Part shown: piece after piece, positions 52,688 through 62,861 of the stretch | How the letters are laid out: each line of letters opens with the position of its first letter | How positions within the stretch are numbered: position 1 is the first letter of the stretch | From: Paracoccaceae bacterium | Lineage (GTDB): Bacteria > Pseudomonadota > Alphaproteobacteria > Rhodobacterales > Rhodobacteraceae | Assembly (NCBI GenBank): GCA_020446815.1 | Contig: JAGRDY010000002.1 | Span: 1-64,000 of the forward strand | Direction of reading: 5' to 3' | DNA length: 64,000 nucleotides | Notes under the pieces: generated by a model | What the model was told of the DNA's origin: nothing | The model's input: only the letters and a program-made list of their open reading frames with translations | Databases searched by the model: none | Position numbers and translations under genes: made by a program

Positions 52688-54165
52688 ACAAATCCGCCGA
52701 ACTGCCAGTCGAGACGCCGCCAATGGCCGCGCCCGAAGCTTTTGTCGATGCCGAAGCCGCGGTTTCGCGCCTCGAGGCGCTTCATGCGGAAGCAACACGG
52801 TTCCTGTTCGATCGCTTCACCGAAGCGCTTGGCGGGGCGCGCCCGACGGCGCGGATACGGGCGTTCTACCCCGAAATCAGGATCACCACGACCAGCCATG
52901 CCAAATCCGACAGCCGTCTCAGTTTTGGCCATGTCGCGGTGCCGGGTATCTATGCCGCCACGATCACGCGGCCGGGTCTTTTCCGCAACTATCTGGTACA
53001 ACAGATCGACTTGCTGATCCGCAACCACGGCGTGCCGGTTTTCGTCGGCCCGAGCACGACACCCATTCCGGTGCATTTCGCGCTTTGGTCGGACGCGTCC
53101 GTTTCCGTTCCGCAGGAGGGGGTTCTGGATTTTCAGCTGCGGGATGTGTTCGACGTGCCGGATCTGTCCACCACCAATGACGACATCGTCAACGGCACGG
53201 CAAAGCCCAATCCTGACGGATCGGGCCATCTGGGCCCGTTCACCGCACAGCGGATGGATTATTCGCTGGCGCGGCTGTCGCATTATTCGGCGACGGATCC
53301 GGCGCATTTCCAGAACCATGTGATGTTCACCAACTACCAGTTCTATGTCGAGGAGTTCGAGGCCTTCGCGCGCACGGCGCTGGCCGACCCGGAATCGGGC
53401 TACACGGCTTTTGTCGGCCCCGGAAATGTCGAAATCACCGACCCGAAAGCGGCCATTGCGGCGATCGGCAAGCTGCCGCAGATGCCGACCTATCATCTCA
53501 AACGCGATGGCGGGCAGGGAATAACCCTGGTCAATATCGGCGTCGGCCCTTCGAACGCCAAGACGGCCACCGACCACATCGCCGTGTTGCGCCCGCACGC
53601 CTGGCTGATGGTCGGGCACTGCGCCGGATTGCGCAACAGCCAGAGCCTGGGCGATTTCGTCCTCGCCCATGCCTATGTTCGCGAAGACCATGTTCTGGAC
53701 GCCGATCTGCCGGTCTGGGTGCCGATCCCCGCGCTGGCGGAAATCCAGATCGCCCTGCAAGAGGCGGTGGCCGAAGTCACCAAACTCGAGGGATATGAAC
53801 TCAAGCGGATCATGCGGACCGGAACCGTCGCCACCATCGACAACCGCAATTGGGAATTGCGCGATCAGTCCGGCCCGGTACAACGGCTGAGCCAGTCGCG
53901 CGCCATCGCGCTCGACATGGAAAGCGCCACGATCGCGGCCAACGGCTTCCGGTTTCGCGTGCCTTATGGAACCCTGCTTTGCGTGTCTGACAAACCCCTG
54001 CACGGCGAGTTGAAATTACCGGGCATGGCCACGGATTTCTACAAGACTCAGGTGAGCAGGCATCTTCTGATCGGGGTGCGCGCGATGGAAAAATTGCGCG
54101 ACATGCCGCTGGAACGCATCCACAGCCGCAAATTGCGCAGCTTTGAAGAGACAGCATTCCTCTAA
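52684..54165 (+). CDS. amn: AMP nucleosidase
   Basis: A 493-residue enzyme that splits AMP into adenine and ribose 5-phosphate. The N-terminal AMP nucleosidase domain (about 1-175) precedes a phosphorylase-type catalytic domain with GITLVNIGVGPSNAKTATDHIAVL, MVGHCAGLRNSQ and LDMESATIAANGFR, the last holding the expected acidic residue. Length is normal for the family. Coupled to adenine deaminase by an ATGA overlap; together they take AMP to hypoxanthine. Confidence 0.95.
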   Translation: MNKSAELPVETPPMAAPEAFVDAEAAVSRLEALHAEATRFLFDRFTEALGGARPTARIRAFYPEIRITTTSHAKSDSRLSFGHVAVPGIYAATITRPGLFRNYLVQQIDLLIRNHGVPVFVGPSTTPIPVHFALWSDASVSVPQEGVLDFQLRDVFDVPDLSTTNDDIVNGTAKPNPDGSGHLGPFTAQRMDYSLARLSHYSATDPAHFQNHVMFTNYQFYVEEFEAFARTALADPESGYTAFVGPGNVEITDPKAAIAAIGKLPQMPTYHLKRDGGQGITLVNIGVGPSNAKTATDHIAVLRPHAWLMVGHCAGLRNSQSLGDFVLAHAYVREDHVLDADLPVWVPIPALAEIQIALQEAVAEVTKLEGYELKRIMRTGTVATIDNRNWELRDQSGPVQRLSQSRAIALDMESATIAANGFRFRVPYGTLLCVSDKPLHGELKLPGMATDFYKTQVSRHLLIGVRAMEKLRDMPLERIHSRKLRSFEETAFL

Positions 54166-54295
54166 ATTGGCAAAAATCGTTACAAACAGGCGGAAAACGC
54201 TTGCCATAAGCCACAAAAGATTGTGTAGCAACACTATATGGCGCTAGATTGCGCGGATGAACCCCCAAAGAACGGGGCACAGTGAGGAGACAGAC

Positions 54296-54583
54296 ATGTC
54301 CAAACCAATGACCAAGACCCAGCTCGTCGCCGCGTTGGCCGAGGAAATGGGCTCTGACAAGAAAACCGCTTCGGGCGCTCTGGATGCGATTGCCTCTGTT
54401 GTTACCCGTGAGGTTTCCAGTGGTGGCGCCGTGACGTTGCCCGGTATCGGCAAGGTTGTGTGCCGCGCCCGTCCCGAACGGCAGGTGCGCAACCCGGCGA
54501 CGGGCGAAACCATGATGAAGGCAGCCGACAAGGTGGTAAAGGTTTCCATCGCCAAGGCGCTGAAAGAAAGCGTCAACGGCTGA
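54296..54583 (+). CDS. HU-family DNA-binding protein
   Basis: A 95-residue basic protein of the HU/IHF family that bends and compacts DNA. It has MTKTQLVAALAEEMGSDKKTASGALDAIASVV as the helical dimer part, GAVTLPGIGKVV and the arm RPERQVRNPATGETMMKAADKVVKV with the intercalating proline region. GAGGAGA precedes the ATG; an in-frame start 13 codons upstream is less likely. An AT-rich promoter lies upstream and strong terminator hairpins follow, marking a single-gene unit. Confidence 0.93.
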   Translation: MSKPMTKTQLVAALAEEMGSDKKTASGALDAIASVVTREVSSGGAVTLPGIGKVVCRARPERQVRNPATGETMMKAADKVVKVSIAKALKESVNG

Positions 54584-54590
54584 CGGAACG

Positions 54591-54650
54591 CGGCCCCCTC
54601 GGGGCCGTTCGCGCTAGAATTCGGGCCGCCTTCGGGCGGCCCTTTGTTGT
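54591..54650 (+). terminator. double hairpin intrinsic terminator after the HU gene
   Basis: First hairpin CGGCCCC-CTC-GGGGCCG (54591-54607), then GGGCCGCC-TTCG-GGCGGCCC (54623-54642) with the very stable TTCG tetraloop, followed by TTTGTTGT. This is a textbook intrinsic terminator. Confidence 0.9.
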
Positions 54651-54800
54651 AATGGCCTGACACAGCGACGCCCCGGAAGCTGTGCGCTTCTTGTTGGCAT
54701 CGGGATGCGCCTGATCGGAGGTCAGAAGGACCGGCTTGAACCCGCCCCGTTCCCGGTGCAGATAGGCCAGGGTCTGAACCGATGCCGCCGCGGGGACAAA

Positions 54801-55697
54801 ATGGACTTTCGTTCTATACTGATGGGCCTGGCTTTTGCCTTCATGTGGTCCTCTGCCTTCACCTCGGCGCGGATGATCGTGGCCGATGCGCCACCGATGA
54901 CGGCGCTGGCGCTGAGATTCCTGATTTCCGGCCTGATCGGTGTCGCCATCGCGGCGGCGCTCGGCCAGAGCTGGCGGCTTGGCCGGCGGCAATGGCGATC
55001 GGTGGTGGTTTTCGGTCTGTGCCAGAACGCGCTTTACCTCGGGCTCAATTTCGTCGCCATGCAGTGGATAGAGGCGTCACTGGCGGCGATCATCGCCTCG
55101 ACGATGCCCTTGCTCGCGGCCTTTCTGGGATGGGTTTACATGGGCCAGAGGATCCGCCCGCTGGGGATTGGCGGATTGATTGCCGGAATTGTCGGTGTGG
55201 CGATCATCATGGGGTCGCGGTTTTCCGGCGGCGTCAGCATCGCGGGTATCGTGTTTTGCGGCGCCGGCGCACTGGCGCTGGCGGTGGCCACGCTGACGGT
55301 GCGCGGGGCTTCGGGGTCGGGCAACGTATTGATGATCGTCGGATTGCAGATGTTCGTCGGCGCGGCGCTGCTGGGGGTCGCGGCGGTTGCGACCGAACGC
55401 GGGATGCCGGTCAACTGGACGCCGCGCCTGGGCCTTGCCTTCATCTATACGACGCTGGTTCCGGGGCTCTTGGCTACCTGGGTCTGGTTCCGGCTGGTGG
55501 CGCGCATCGGTGCGGTGCGGGCGGCGACCTACCACTTTCTCAACCCGTTCTTTGGTGTCATGGTGGCCGCGGCGTTGCTTGGTGAACGGCTGGGGCCTGC
55601 CGATGCCATCGGTGTCGCCATCGTTGCGGCGGGGATTCTCGCGGTGCAACTGTCAAGACAGACCGAACAAAGTGCGGCCAAGGCCAACACAGGCTGA
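54801..55697 (+). CDS. EamA-family (DMT) transporter
   Basis: A 298-residue membrane protein with ten hydrophobic segments in two homologous EamA halves (ILMGLAFAFMWSSAFTSARM in the first, GIVFCGAGALALAVATLTVRG starting the second). The family exports amino acids, metabolites or drugs; the substrate is unknown. The ATG follows GGGGACA; a frame starting at 54705 has no family-like sequence before this point. Convergent with copZ. Confidence 0.9.
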   Translation: MDFRSILMGLAFAFMWSSAFTSARMIVADAPPMTALALRFLISGLIGVAIAAALGQSWRLGRRQWRSVVVFGLCQNALYLGLNFVAMQWIEASLAAIIASTMPLLAAFLGWVYMGQRIRPLGIGGLIAGIVGVAIIMGSRFSGGVSIAGIVFCGAGALALAVATLTVRGASGSGNVLMIVGLQMFVGAALLGVAAVATERGMPVNWTPRLGLAFIYTTLVPGLLATWVWFRLVARIGAVRAATYHFLNPFFGVMVAAALLGERLGPADAIGVAIVAAGILAVQLSRQTEQSAAKANTG

Positions 55698-55767
55698 AAG
55701 ACCGCCAAACCTTATCGGCGGCGCATCCTGTCGGCATTCATCCGCCCGTTCCGCCACCTGTCGCGGA

Positions 55768-55974
55768 TCAGGTCGCCGCCGGTGTGCTTACCGTATACCC
55801 CGCATCGCGAATGGCTTCGGACACGGCGCGCTCGCTCAAGAAGCTCTCCACCTCGACAATATGCGTGCCAAGATCACAGGAAACCCTGGCGGTCGGGTCG
55901 ATGGCCTTTATCGCTTTTTCGATCGCAGCGGTGCAATGGCCGCAACTCATGTCGGGAACGCTCAATCTGGTCAT
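55768..55974 (-). CDS. copZ: copper chaperone, heavy-metal-associated domain
   Basis: A 68-residue single HMA domain with the copper-binding motif MSCGHC (Cys11 and Cys14). It is predicted to carry Cu(I) in the cytoplasm and hand it to the divergent CopA ATPase. The ATG follows AAGGAGA. A TTGACC with a CueR-like dyad lies upstream on its strand, so it is probably induced by copper. Confidence 0.92.
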   Translation of the reverse strand: MTRLSVPDMSCGHCTAAIEKAIKAIDPTARVSCDLGTHIVEVESFLSERAVSEAIRDAGYTVSTPAAT

Positions 55975-56113
55975 GCCTGTCTCCTTCGGATGCCTGTTCA
56001 GGTGAGGTCTTCCACCACTGGAAGGTCAAGGGCGCAACAGAATTTTTTTTGCCCCTTGACCTTCCAGTAAGTGGAACCCCTATCTACGGGACAAACACAC
56101 TCAGGAGTCGCCC
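55975..56113. promoter_or_regulatory. CueR-type copper promoter region (copZ/copA)
   Basis: For copA: -35 TTGACC (56056-56061), a 19-bp spacer containing the dyad TTCCA-GTAAG-TGGAA (56062-56076), and -10 TATCTA (56081-56086). The overlong 19-bp spacer with a central dyad is the hallmark of MerR-family activators such as CueR. For copZ on the minus strand: TTGACC (complement of 56024-56029) followed by TTCCA-GTGG-TGGAA, with a poorer -10. The two dyads face each other. Confidence 0.85.
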
Positions 56114-58621
56114 ATGCCATCCCCCCAAACCCTTCGGCTTTCCGTGCAGAACATGTCCTGCGCCTCCTGCGTCGGGCGGGTCGAGCGGGCCTTGTCCGCG
56201 CTTCCGGGTGTGAGTGACGTCAGTGTCAACCTCGCCAATGAGACGGCTCAGGCGCAGATTGATGCGCCGGAGCGGATTTCGGGCATCATGTCGGCGCTGG
56301 ATCAGGCGGGCTATCCGGCGCAAACGCGCAATGTGCGTCTGAATGTGAGCTCGATGTCCTGCGCCTCCTGCGTCGGGCGGGTAGACAAGGCGCTGGCGGC
56401 GGTGCCGGGGGTGCTGGAGGTCAATGTCAACCTCGCCTCGGAAACCGCGACGGTCACCTATGCCGATGGCGCGGTGGCGCTTGCGGATTTGCTGAAGGCG
56501 GCGGAAGAGGCGGGCTATCCGGCGGAGCCCGCAGAGGAGACCGCGCCCGAGGATCGTAGCGCCCGCAAGGACGATGAGGCCCGGGCCATGGCCCTGAAAG
56601 CCGCGCTGGCCGCAGCGTTCGCCCTGCCTGTCTTCGCGCTTGAAATGGGCGCGCATCTCGTCCCCGGCATGCACGATCTGATCGGGCGCACCATCGGGCA
56701 TCAGACCAGCTGGATGATCCAGTTCGTGCTGACCACCATCGTTCTGGCCTGGCCGGGCCGCGCCTTTTATGCCAAAGGCTTTCCGGCCCTCTTCAAGGGC
56801 GCGCCGGACATGAACAGCCTGGTCGCGGTGGGCACCTCGGCCGCCTATCTTTATTCGCTGGTGGCGCTGTTCGCCCCTGCCCTGCTGCCGGAAGCCGCGC
56901 GCGCGGTCTATTTCGAGGCGGCGGCGGTGATCGTCGTTCTGATCCTTCTGGGCCGCTGGATGGAAGCGCGCGCCAAGGGCCGCACCGGGGCCGCGATCCA
57001 GAAACTGCTCGGGCTTCAGGCACGCACCGCGCGGGTTCTGGTGGATGGCGAACCGCAGGACGTGGCCATCGAGCGGATCCGCACCGGCGACACCCTCGTG
57101 GTGCGCCCCGGCGAGCGGATCGCCGTCGACGGCGAAGTGACCGAAGGCAGCGCCCATGTCGATGAAAGCATGATCACCGGCGAGCCGGTGCCGGTGGCCA
57201 AGGCTACGGGCGATCCGGTCACCGGCGGCACGGTCAATGGCACGGGATCTTTCCAGTTCCGCGCCACGCGCGTGGGCGCCGATACCACATTGGCGCAGAT
57301 CATCCGCATGGTCGAAGAGGCACAGGGCGCCAAGCTGCCCATTCAGGGCGTGGTGGACCGGATCACCTTGTGGTTCGTACCCGCGGTCCTCGCGGCCGCG
57401 GTGCTGACGGTTCTCGTCTGGCTGGCCGTCGGCCCATCGCCGGCGCTGTCCTATGCGCTGGTGGCGGGCGTGTCGGTGCTGATCATCGCCTGCCCCTGTG
57501 CGATGGGTCTGGCCACGCCCACCTCGATCATGGTCGGCACCGGGCGCGCCGCCGAGATGGGGGTGCTGTTTCGCAAGGGCGACGCGCTGCAACAACTGTC
57601 GCGGGTGGGTGTCGTGGCGCTCGACAAGACCGGCACCGTGACCGAGGGCCGTCCCGAACTGACCGACATGGTACTGGCCGACGGGTTCGAGCGGGCCGAG
57701 GTTCTGGCGCTGGTGGCGGCGGTCGAGGAACAGTCGGAACACCCCATCGCCGATGCCATCGTGCGCGCGGCGCGGGTCGAGAACCTGGCGCGGCACGAGG
57801 TGGAGAGCTTTGAGTCGATCACCGGCCACGGTGTCCGCGCGCGCGTCGCCGGGCGCGACGTTCTGGTGGGCGCCGACCGGCTGATGACCCGCGAAGGCCT
57901 GGAGATCGGCGCCTTGACCGGGGCCGAAACGCGCCTGGCCGAAAAGGGCCGCACCGCGCTTTTTGCCGCCATCGACGGGCGCGTGGCCGCCGTGATCGCC
58001 GTGGCGGACCCGGTCAAACCCTCAAGCGCGGCCGCCATCGGCGCGCTGCACGATCTGGGGCTGAAGGTCGCCATGATCACCGGCGACAAGCGCGAGACCG
58101 CCGAGGCGATTGCAAGGGAAACCGGCATCGATCGGGTGATCGCGGGCGTTCTGCCCGACGGCAAGGTCGCCGCACTTGACGATCTGCGCGATGGCAGGCA
58201 ACAGGTGGCCTTCGTCGGCGACGGCATCAACGATGCGCCCGCACTTGCCCACGCGGATGTGGGCATTGCCATCGGCACCGGAACCGACGTGGCCATCGAA
58301 TCGGCCGATGTGGTGCTGATGTCGGGCGATCTGCGCGGCGTGGTGAACGCCTATCGGGTCTCGACCCGCACCATGCGCAACATCCGGCAGAACCTGTTCT
58401 GGGCCTTCGGTTACAACGTCGCGCTGATCCCGGTGGCGGCCGGTGCGCTTTATCCGGTGTCCGGTCTGTTGCTGTCGCCCGTTCTGGCGGCGGGCGCGAT
58501 GGCGCTGTCTTCGGTCTTCGTGCTGAGCAACGCGCTCAGGCTCCGCCGCGTATCTCCGGCGATGAACGAGACACGGGCGGCGCGCCCCGCTGCCCCACTA
58601 TCCCCTGCCCCAGCCGAATAA
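56114..58621 (+). CDS. copA: copper-exporting P-type ATPase
   Basis: An 835-residue P1B-type ATPase that pumps Cu(I) out of the cytoplasm. Two N-terminal HMA domains each carry MSCASC (about residues 14-19 and 80-85). Then come eight expected membrane segments with the transport motif CPC near residue 460, the phosphorylation site DKTGT near 504, SEHPIA, and [10 protein letters not shown] in the ATP-binding domain. It is transcribed from the CueR-type promoter upstream and followed by cueR 13 bases on. Confidence 0.97.
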   Translation: MPSPQTLRLSVQNMSCASCVGRVERALSALPGVSDVSVNLANETAQAQIDAPERISGIMSALDQAGYPAQTRNVRLNVSSMSCASCVGRVDKALAAVPGVLEVNVNLASETATVTYADGAVALADLLKAAEEAGYPAEPAEETAPEDRSARKDDEARAMALKAALAAAFALPVFALEMGAHLVPGMHDLIGRTIGHQTSWMIQFVLTTIVLAWPGRAFYAKGFPALFKGAPDMNSLVAVGTSAAYLYSLVALFAPALLPEAARAVYFEAAAVIVVLILLGRWMEARAKGRTGAAIQKLLGLQARTARVLVDGEPQDVAIERIRTGDTLVVRPGERIAVDGEVTEGSAHVDESMITGEPVPVAKATGDPVTGGTVNGTGSFQFRATRVGADTTLAQIIRMVEEAQGAKLPIQGVVDRITLWFVPAVLAAAVLTVLVWLAVGPSPALSYALVAGVSVLIIACPCAMGLATPTSIMVGTGRAAEMGVLFRKGDALQQLSRVGVVALDKTGTVTEGRPELTDMVLADGFERAEVLALVAAVEEQSEHPIADAIVRAARVENLARHEVESFESITGHGVRARVAGRDVLVGADRLMTREGLEIGALTGAETRLAEKGRTALFAAIDGRVAAVIAVADPVKPSSAAAIGALHDLGLKVAMITGDKRETAEAIARETGIDRVIAGVLPDGKVAALDDLRDGRQQVAFVGDGINDAPALAHADVGIAIGTGTDVAIESADVVLMSGDLRGVVNAYRVSTRTMRNIRQNLFWAFGYNVALIPVAAGALYPVSGLLLSPVLAAGAMALSSVFVLSNALRLRRVSPAMNETRAARPAAPLSPAPAE

Positions 58622-58634
58622 GGAGGATGTCGAC

Positions 58635-59054
58635 ATGAATATCGGCGATGTTGCGGAACGCTCCGGCCTGCCGGCCAAGACGATCCGCTATTACGAGGAC
58701 ATCGGCCTGGTCAAGCCGCTGCGCAGCGCCAATGGCTACCGCAGTTTCCGCAACGGCGATGTGCATAAGCTCGCATTCCTCGGCCGCGCCCGCGCGCTCG
58801 GCTTCAGCATCGAGGATTGCCGGAACCTTCTGAAGCTCTACGAGGACGACCACCGCACCAGCGCGGAGGTCAAGCAGATCGCCGAAGAGCATCTGGGCCG
58901 GATCGACAGGAAGATCGCGGAGTTGACAGAGATGCGCGCAACACTTGCGCATCTGGTCGATGCTTGCGCCGGAGACCACCGGCCCGACTGCCCCATTCTG
59001 GCCGATCTTGCAACGACGCAAGAGGAAATCGCCCGGGCAAACAAATCCGGCTGA
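58635..59054 (+). CDS. cueR: Cu(I)-responsive MerR-family regulator
   Basis: A 139-residue MerR-type activator. The N-terminal winged helix-turn-helix (IGDVAERSGLPAKTIRYYED) is followed by a long dimerisation helix and the metal-binding loop CAGDHRPDC, whose two cysteines and spacing mark the copper-sensing CueR group. AAGGAGGA precedes the ATG. It lies 13 bases after copA and should activate the 19-bp-spacer promoters of copA and copZ. Confidence 0.94.
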   Translation: MNIGDVAERSGLPAKTIRYYEDIGLVKPLRSANGYRSFRNGDVHKLAFLGRARALGFSIEDCRNLLKLYEDDHRTSAEVKQIAEEHLGRIDRKIAELTEMRATLAHLVDACAGDHRPDCPILADLATTQEEIARANKSG

Positions 59055-59062
59055 AGCGCTTT

Positions 59063-59090
59063 GGCGATTCAGGTTTTTGACGAAACGCCA
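59063..59090. repeat. dispersed palindromic element, copy B
   Basis: A 28-bp sequence beginning GGCGATTC and ending CGAAACGCCA, with GGTTTTTGA in the middle. It lies between the convergent 3' ends of cueR and dnaJ. It shares its ends and core with the copies at 24223 and 62600, and can form an imperfect hairpin (TGGCG/CGCCA). Confidence 0.7.
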
Positions 59091-59202
59091 TGCAGCGTTT
59101 CGTTGGTCCGACTTGCCTTGTGCCTGACCGGCAATCTTGCTGTTGCGCGAGACACGCCAAGAGGGCGCAACTTGCCCCCGCATGTCGCCAATGCGCCCGG
59201 CG

Positions 59203-60345
59203 TCAGTGTTTCATGCCTTCCCAGAAGTTCTTGACCTTGGAAAAGAAAGACGAGCTTTCGGGGTTGTTGTCTTCGCCCAGCCGCTCGAATTCCCGCAGCA
59301 GTTCGCGTTGCCGCGACGTCAGATTCACCGGCGTTTCCACGGAAATCTCGATCAGCATGTCGCCGCTGCCGCCGCCGCGCAGCGCGGGCATACCCTTGGA
59401 GCGGAGCCGCATTTGTTTGCCGGTCTGGCTGCCTGCCGGAATTTTCACCCGGCTGCGGCCGCCGTCAATCGTTGGAACCTCGACCTCACCGCCAAGCGCG
59501 GCTGTCGTTACCGAGACCGGGATGCGACAGTAGAGATTGACACCTTCACGCTGGAAAAGCGCGTGTTCGCGAACTTCGATGAAGATGTAGAGATCGCCTG
59601 AAGGCCCGCCGCGCAGGCCCGCCTCGCCTTCACCCGCCAGACGAATGCGGGTGCCGGTTTCCACTCCGGCGGGGATATTGACGGACAGCGTACGCTCTTT
59701 TTCGATGCGGCCCGCGCCATGGCAAGTCTTGCAGGGGTTCTTGATGGTCTGGCCAAGTCCGCCACAGGTCGGACAACTTCGCTCGACCGTGAAAAAGCCT
59801 TGCTGAGCGCGCACCTTGCCCATGCCCGAACAGGTCGGGCAGGTCTGCGGTTGGGCACCACCTTCCGCACCCGTGCCGCTGCACACGTCACAAGAAACCG
59901 AAGTCGGCACATTGATTGACTTCTGCATGCCCCGGAAGGCTTCTTCGAGCGTTACCCGAAGATTGTAGCGCAAGTCAGAGCCGCGCTGCGCGCGGTTGCG
60001 CCCGCCGCCCCGCTGGCCACCCATGAAATCGCCAAACAGATCCTCGAAGACATCCGAGAAGGCAGAGGCGAAATCACCCTGCCCCTGACCGCCGCGCGGC
60101 CCGCCGCCACCCATTCCGCCTTCAAAGGCGGCATGTCCATATCGGTCATAGGCGGCTTTGCGGTTGTCATCCTTGAGGACGTCATAGGCCTCGTTCACCT
60201 CCTTGAACTGGGCCTCGGTTTCAGGCTTGTCCTTGTTGCGATCGGGGTGAAGCATCTTGGCCTTCGAGCGGTAGGCCTTCTTGATCTCGTCCGCCGATGC
60301 CCCGCGCTTGACGCCAAGAACGTCATAGTAATCGCGTTTCGCCAT
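59203..60345 (-). CDS. dnaJ: chaperone protein DnaJ
   Basis: A 380-residue class I J-protein, the co-chaperone that delivers unfolded proteins to DnaK and stimulates its ATPase. The J domain (1-70) has the HPD motif in [10 protein letters not shown] Gly-rich region follows, then four zinc-finger CxxCxGxG repeats ([32 protein letters not shown]) and the C-terminal substrate-binding domains. It is 73 bases downstream of dnaK on the same strand. Confidence 0.98.
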   Translation of the reverse strand: MAKRDYYDVLGVKRGASADEIKKAYRSKAKMLHPDRNKDKPETEAQFKEVNEAYDVLKDDNRKAAYDRYGHAAFEGGMGGGGPRGGQGQGDFASAFSDVFEDLFGDFMGGQRGGGRNRAQRGSDLRYNLRVTLEEAFRGMQKSINVPTSVSCDVCSGTGAEGGAQPQTCPTCSGMGKVRAQQGFFTVERSCPTCGGLGQTIKNPCKTCHGAGRIEKERTLSVNIPAGVETGTRIRLAGEGEAGLRGGPSGDLYIFIEVREHALFQREGVNLYCRIPVSVTTAALGGEVEVPTIDGGRSRVKIPAGSQTGKQMRLRSKGMPALRGGGSGDMLIEISVETPVNLTSRQRELLREFERLGEDNNPESSSFFSKVKNFWEGMKH

Positions 60346-60418
60346 TGATGATCCCTTCTCAGGAACGCGTCAGGCCGACCCGATGGAAATCAGGCCGGCC
60401 ATAGTGTTGCGACCGCGT

Positions 60419-62338
60419 TTACTTGCGTTTCTTGTCGTCGCCAAGGTCTTCGAAATCGGCATCGACGATGTCGTCGTCAACGCCGCGCGGGCCATCGTCT
60501 TCGCCGTCTTCCTTGGCGGCGGCTTCGGCCTGGCTGGCCTTGTAGATCGCTTCGCCGAGCTTCATGGCCGAATCGGTGACATTCTGAATACCGCCCTTGA
60601 TCTTGCCGGCATCATCGGATTTCAGCGTCTCTTCGAGCGCGCCGATGGCAAGCTCGATCGCCTCGACGGTGGATCCGTCAACCTTGTCACCATGCTCCTC
60701 GAGCGCTTTGCGCGTCGAATGGATCAGGCTTTCGGCCTGGTTCTTGGCCTCTACCAGCTCCTTGCGGGCCTTGTCGCTTTCGGCATTGGCTTCGGCGTCC
60801 TTGACCATCTTTTCGATGTCGTCATCCGACAGACCGCCAGAGGCCTGAATGGTGATCGCCTGTTCCTTTCCGGTGCCCTTGTCCTTGGCCTTCACCGTGA
60901 CGATACCGTTGGCGTCGATGTCGAAGGTAACCTCGATCTGCGGCATGCCGCGCGGCGCGGGCGGAATTTCCTCAAGGTTGAACTGACCCAGCATCTTGTT
61001 GTCGCCGGCCATTTCACGTTCGCCCTGAAATACCCGCAGGGTCACGGCGTTCTGGTTGTCTTCGGCGGTCGAGAAAATCTGCGATTTCTTGGTCGGGATC
61101 GTGGTGTTGCGGTCGATCAGGCGGGTGAAGACCCCGCCCAGGGTTTCGATACCCAGCGACAAAGGCGTCACGTCGAGCAGCACCACGTCCTTGACGTCAC
61201 CCTGGAGCACGCCGGCCTGAATGGCGGCGCCCAGCGCCACGACCTCATCGGGGTTCACGCCCTTGTGGGGTTCCTTGCCGTAGAATTTGGACACCTCTTC
61301 GATGACCTTGGGCATACGGGTCATGCCGCCGACCAGAACCACTTCGTCGATATCGCCCTTGGACAGGCCTGCGTCTTTCAAAGCGGCTTCGCAGGGCTTG
61401 ATCGACTTCTTGATCAGGTCGCTGACCAGGCTTTCCAGCTTGGCGCGGGTCAGTTTCATCACCAGGTGAAGCGGCTGACCGGAATTCTTGTCCATCGAGA
61501 TGAACGGCTGGTTGATTTCGGTCTGCTGGCTCGACGACAGCTCGATCTTGGCCTTTTCGGCAGCTTCCTTCAGCCGCTGAAGCGCCATCTTGTCGAGCGT
61601 GAGATCGGCGCCGTGTTCCTTTTTGAACTCATCAGCCAGATAGTTGACGATGCGCATGTCGAAATCTTCGCCGCCGAGGAACGTGTCGCCATTGGTCGAC
61701 TTGACTTCGAAAAGGCCGTCGTCGATTTCCAGGATGGTGATATCGAAGGTGCCGCCGCCAAGGTCATAGACCGCGATGGTCTTGGTTTCCTTCTTGTCGA
61801 GCCCGTAAGCCAGCGCCGCCGCCGTCGGTTCGTTGATGATGCGCAGCACCTCGAGGCCGGCGATCTTGCCCGCGTCCTTGGTGGCCTGACGCTGGGCGTC
61901 GTTGAAATAGGCCGGCACGGTGATGACCGCCTGGGTGACCGATTCACCCAGATAGGATTCGGCGGTTTCCTTCATCTTCTGCAAGATCACGGCCGAGATC
62001 TGCGACGGTGAATATTTGTCGCCCTTGACCTCGACCCAGGCATCGCCATTGCCGCCATCGACAATCGTGTAGGGAACGAGTTTCTTGTCCTTTTCCACTT
62101 CGGGCTCGCCCATGCGGCGGCCGATCAGGCGTTTGACGGCAAAGATGGTATTGGTGGGGTTGGTGACTGCCTGGCGTTTGGCCGGTTGGCCGACCAGACG
62201 CTCATTATCGGTAAAACCGACGACCGAGGGCGTCGTGCGCGCGCCTTCCGAATTTTCGATGACGCGGGGTTTGGAACCATCCATGATGGCAACGCAAGAG
62301 TTGGTGGTCCCGAGGTCAATCCCGATGACTTTGGCCAT
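60419..62338 (-). CDS. dnaK: chaperone protein DnaK (Hsp70)
   Basis: A 639-residue Hsp70. The N-terminal ATPase domain starts [19 protein letters not shown] and carries [14 protein letters not shown] and [12 protein letters not shown]. The peptide-binding domain and helical lid follow, and the C terminus is acidic ([12 protein letters not shown]). It folds and protects proteins with DnaJ and GrpE; grpE is not in the window. A heat-shock-type promoter candidate lies about 110 bases upstream. Confidence 0.99.
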   Translation of the reverse strand: MAKVIGIDLGTTNSCVAIMDGSKPRVIENSEGARTTPSVVGFTDNERLVGQPAKRQAVTNPTNTIFAVKRLIGRRMGEPEVEKDKKLVPYTIVDGGNGDAWVEVKGDKYSPSQISAVILQKMKETAESYLGESVTQAVITVPAYFNDAQRQATKDAGKIAGLEVLRIINEPTAAALAYGLDKKETKTIAVYDLGGGTFDITILEIDDGLFEVKSTNGDTFLGGEDFDMRIVNYLADEFKKEHGADLTLDKMALQRLKEAAEKAKIELSSSQQTEINQPFISMDKNSGQPLHLVMKLTRAKLESLVSDLIKKSIKPCEAALKDAGLSKGDIDEVVLVGGMTRMPKVIEEVSKFYGKEPHKGVNPDEVVALGAAIQAGVLQGDVKDVVLLDVTPLSLGIETLGGVFTRLIDRNTTIPTKKSQIFSTAEDNQNAVTLRVFQGEREMAGDNKMLGQFNLEEIPPAPRGMPQIEVTFDIDANGIVTVKAKDKGTGKEQAITIQASGGLSDDDIEKMVKDAEANAESDKARKELVEAKNQAESLIHSTRKALEEHGDKVDGSTVEAIELAIGALEETLKSDDAGKIKGGIQNVTDSAMKLGEAIYKASQAEAAAKEDGEDDGPRGVDDDIVDADFEDLGDDKKRK

Positions 62339-62448
62339 TTATGTAATCCTTTTCCTTCGGCGATATTTTGGGGCGCAGACCCGACTGCGGCCTCTGAGCC
62401 CCGATCCCAATGTTCTGATCAGGGGCAGCCCTGACCGGCTTCGTGGGG

Positions 62449-62478
62449 TATATAGGGACCAGTGTCTGGTGCTGCAAG
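62449..62478 (-). promoter_or_regulatory. candidate RpoH (sigma-32) promoter of dnaK
   Basis: On the minus strand, CTTG (complement of 62475-62478) is followed after 18 bases by CCTATATA (complement of 62449-62456). This fits the alphaproteobacterial heat-shock pattern CTTG-N17/18-CYTAT-T, and it lies about 110 bases before the dnaK start. Confidence 0.5.
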
Positions 62479-62599
62479 CACCGATAGGGGGCGATAAATG
62501 GCGAAATCTGGTGAAAATGCAGGTTGATCCGTTTCGGGAAATACCTGGCCATCACGCATCTTGAAAGGCCCGAGAGCGCCGAAGGCATGGCAGGGTTTT

Positions 62600-62625
62600 G
62601 GCGATTGAGGTTTTTCGAAACGCCA
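62600..62625. repeat. dispersed palindromic element, copy C
   Basis: A 26-bp sequence beginning GGCGATTG and ending CGAAACGCCA with GGTTTTT in the middle, two bases shorter than copies at 24223 and 59063. It can form a hairpin through TGGCG/CGCCA ends and sits between dnaK and dnaE2. Confidence 0.7.
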
Positions 62626-62861
62626 TTCGGCAGGCTGCCGTCACTCGGGGTCGGGTCGAAGGCAAGCGAGGGCGGGTGGACTGCCGTGTCAGCCGGGCAC
62701 CGCCAGAGCGGGTGAATGGCGGCAGAACTGGCTCCGTATCCGCCTGTGCATCCGCGCCGCAGACTGACATCGAGAAGAAGCCGGCCGGATCTGCCGGATC
62801 ACGGATATTGGCGAACCGGCGCCGCGCAGGCAATCCCGCCAATGCCCGTTTGCCAGGGGGT

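Larger units (their letters stand above)
62339..62861. other. intergenic region between dnaK and dnaE2
   Basis: A 523-base gap without a supported gene. The part near dnaK contains the heat-shock-type promoter candidate (62449-62478). Copy C of the dispersed palindromic element lies at 62600-62625. The rest, next to the dnaE2 3' end, shows open frames in several phases but nothing resembling a known protein. Confidence 0.5.

Noticed and set aside
54658-54800. Minus-strand frame suggesting YLHRERGGFKPVLLTSDQAH
   Set aside because: It looked protein-like but crosses the strong terminator and the EamA gene on the other strand; no known family was recognised.
60383-62011. 542-codon plus-strand frame
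   Set aside because: Antisense to dnaK. Long antisense frames are a known artefact opposite dnaK genes.
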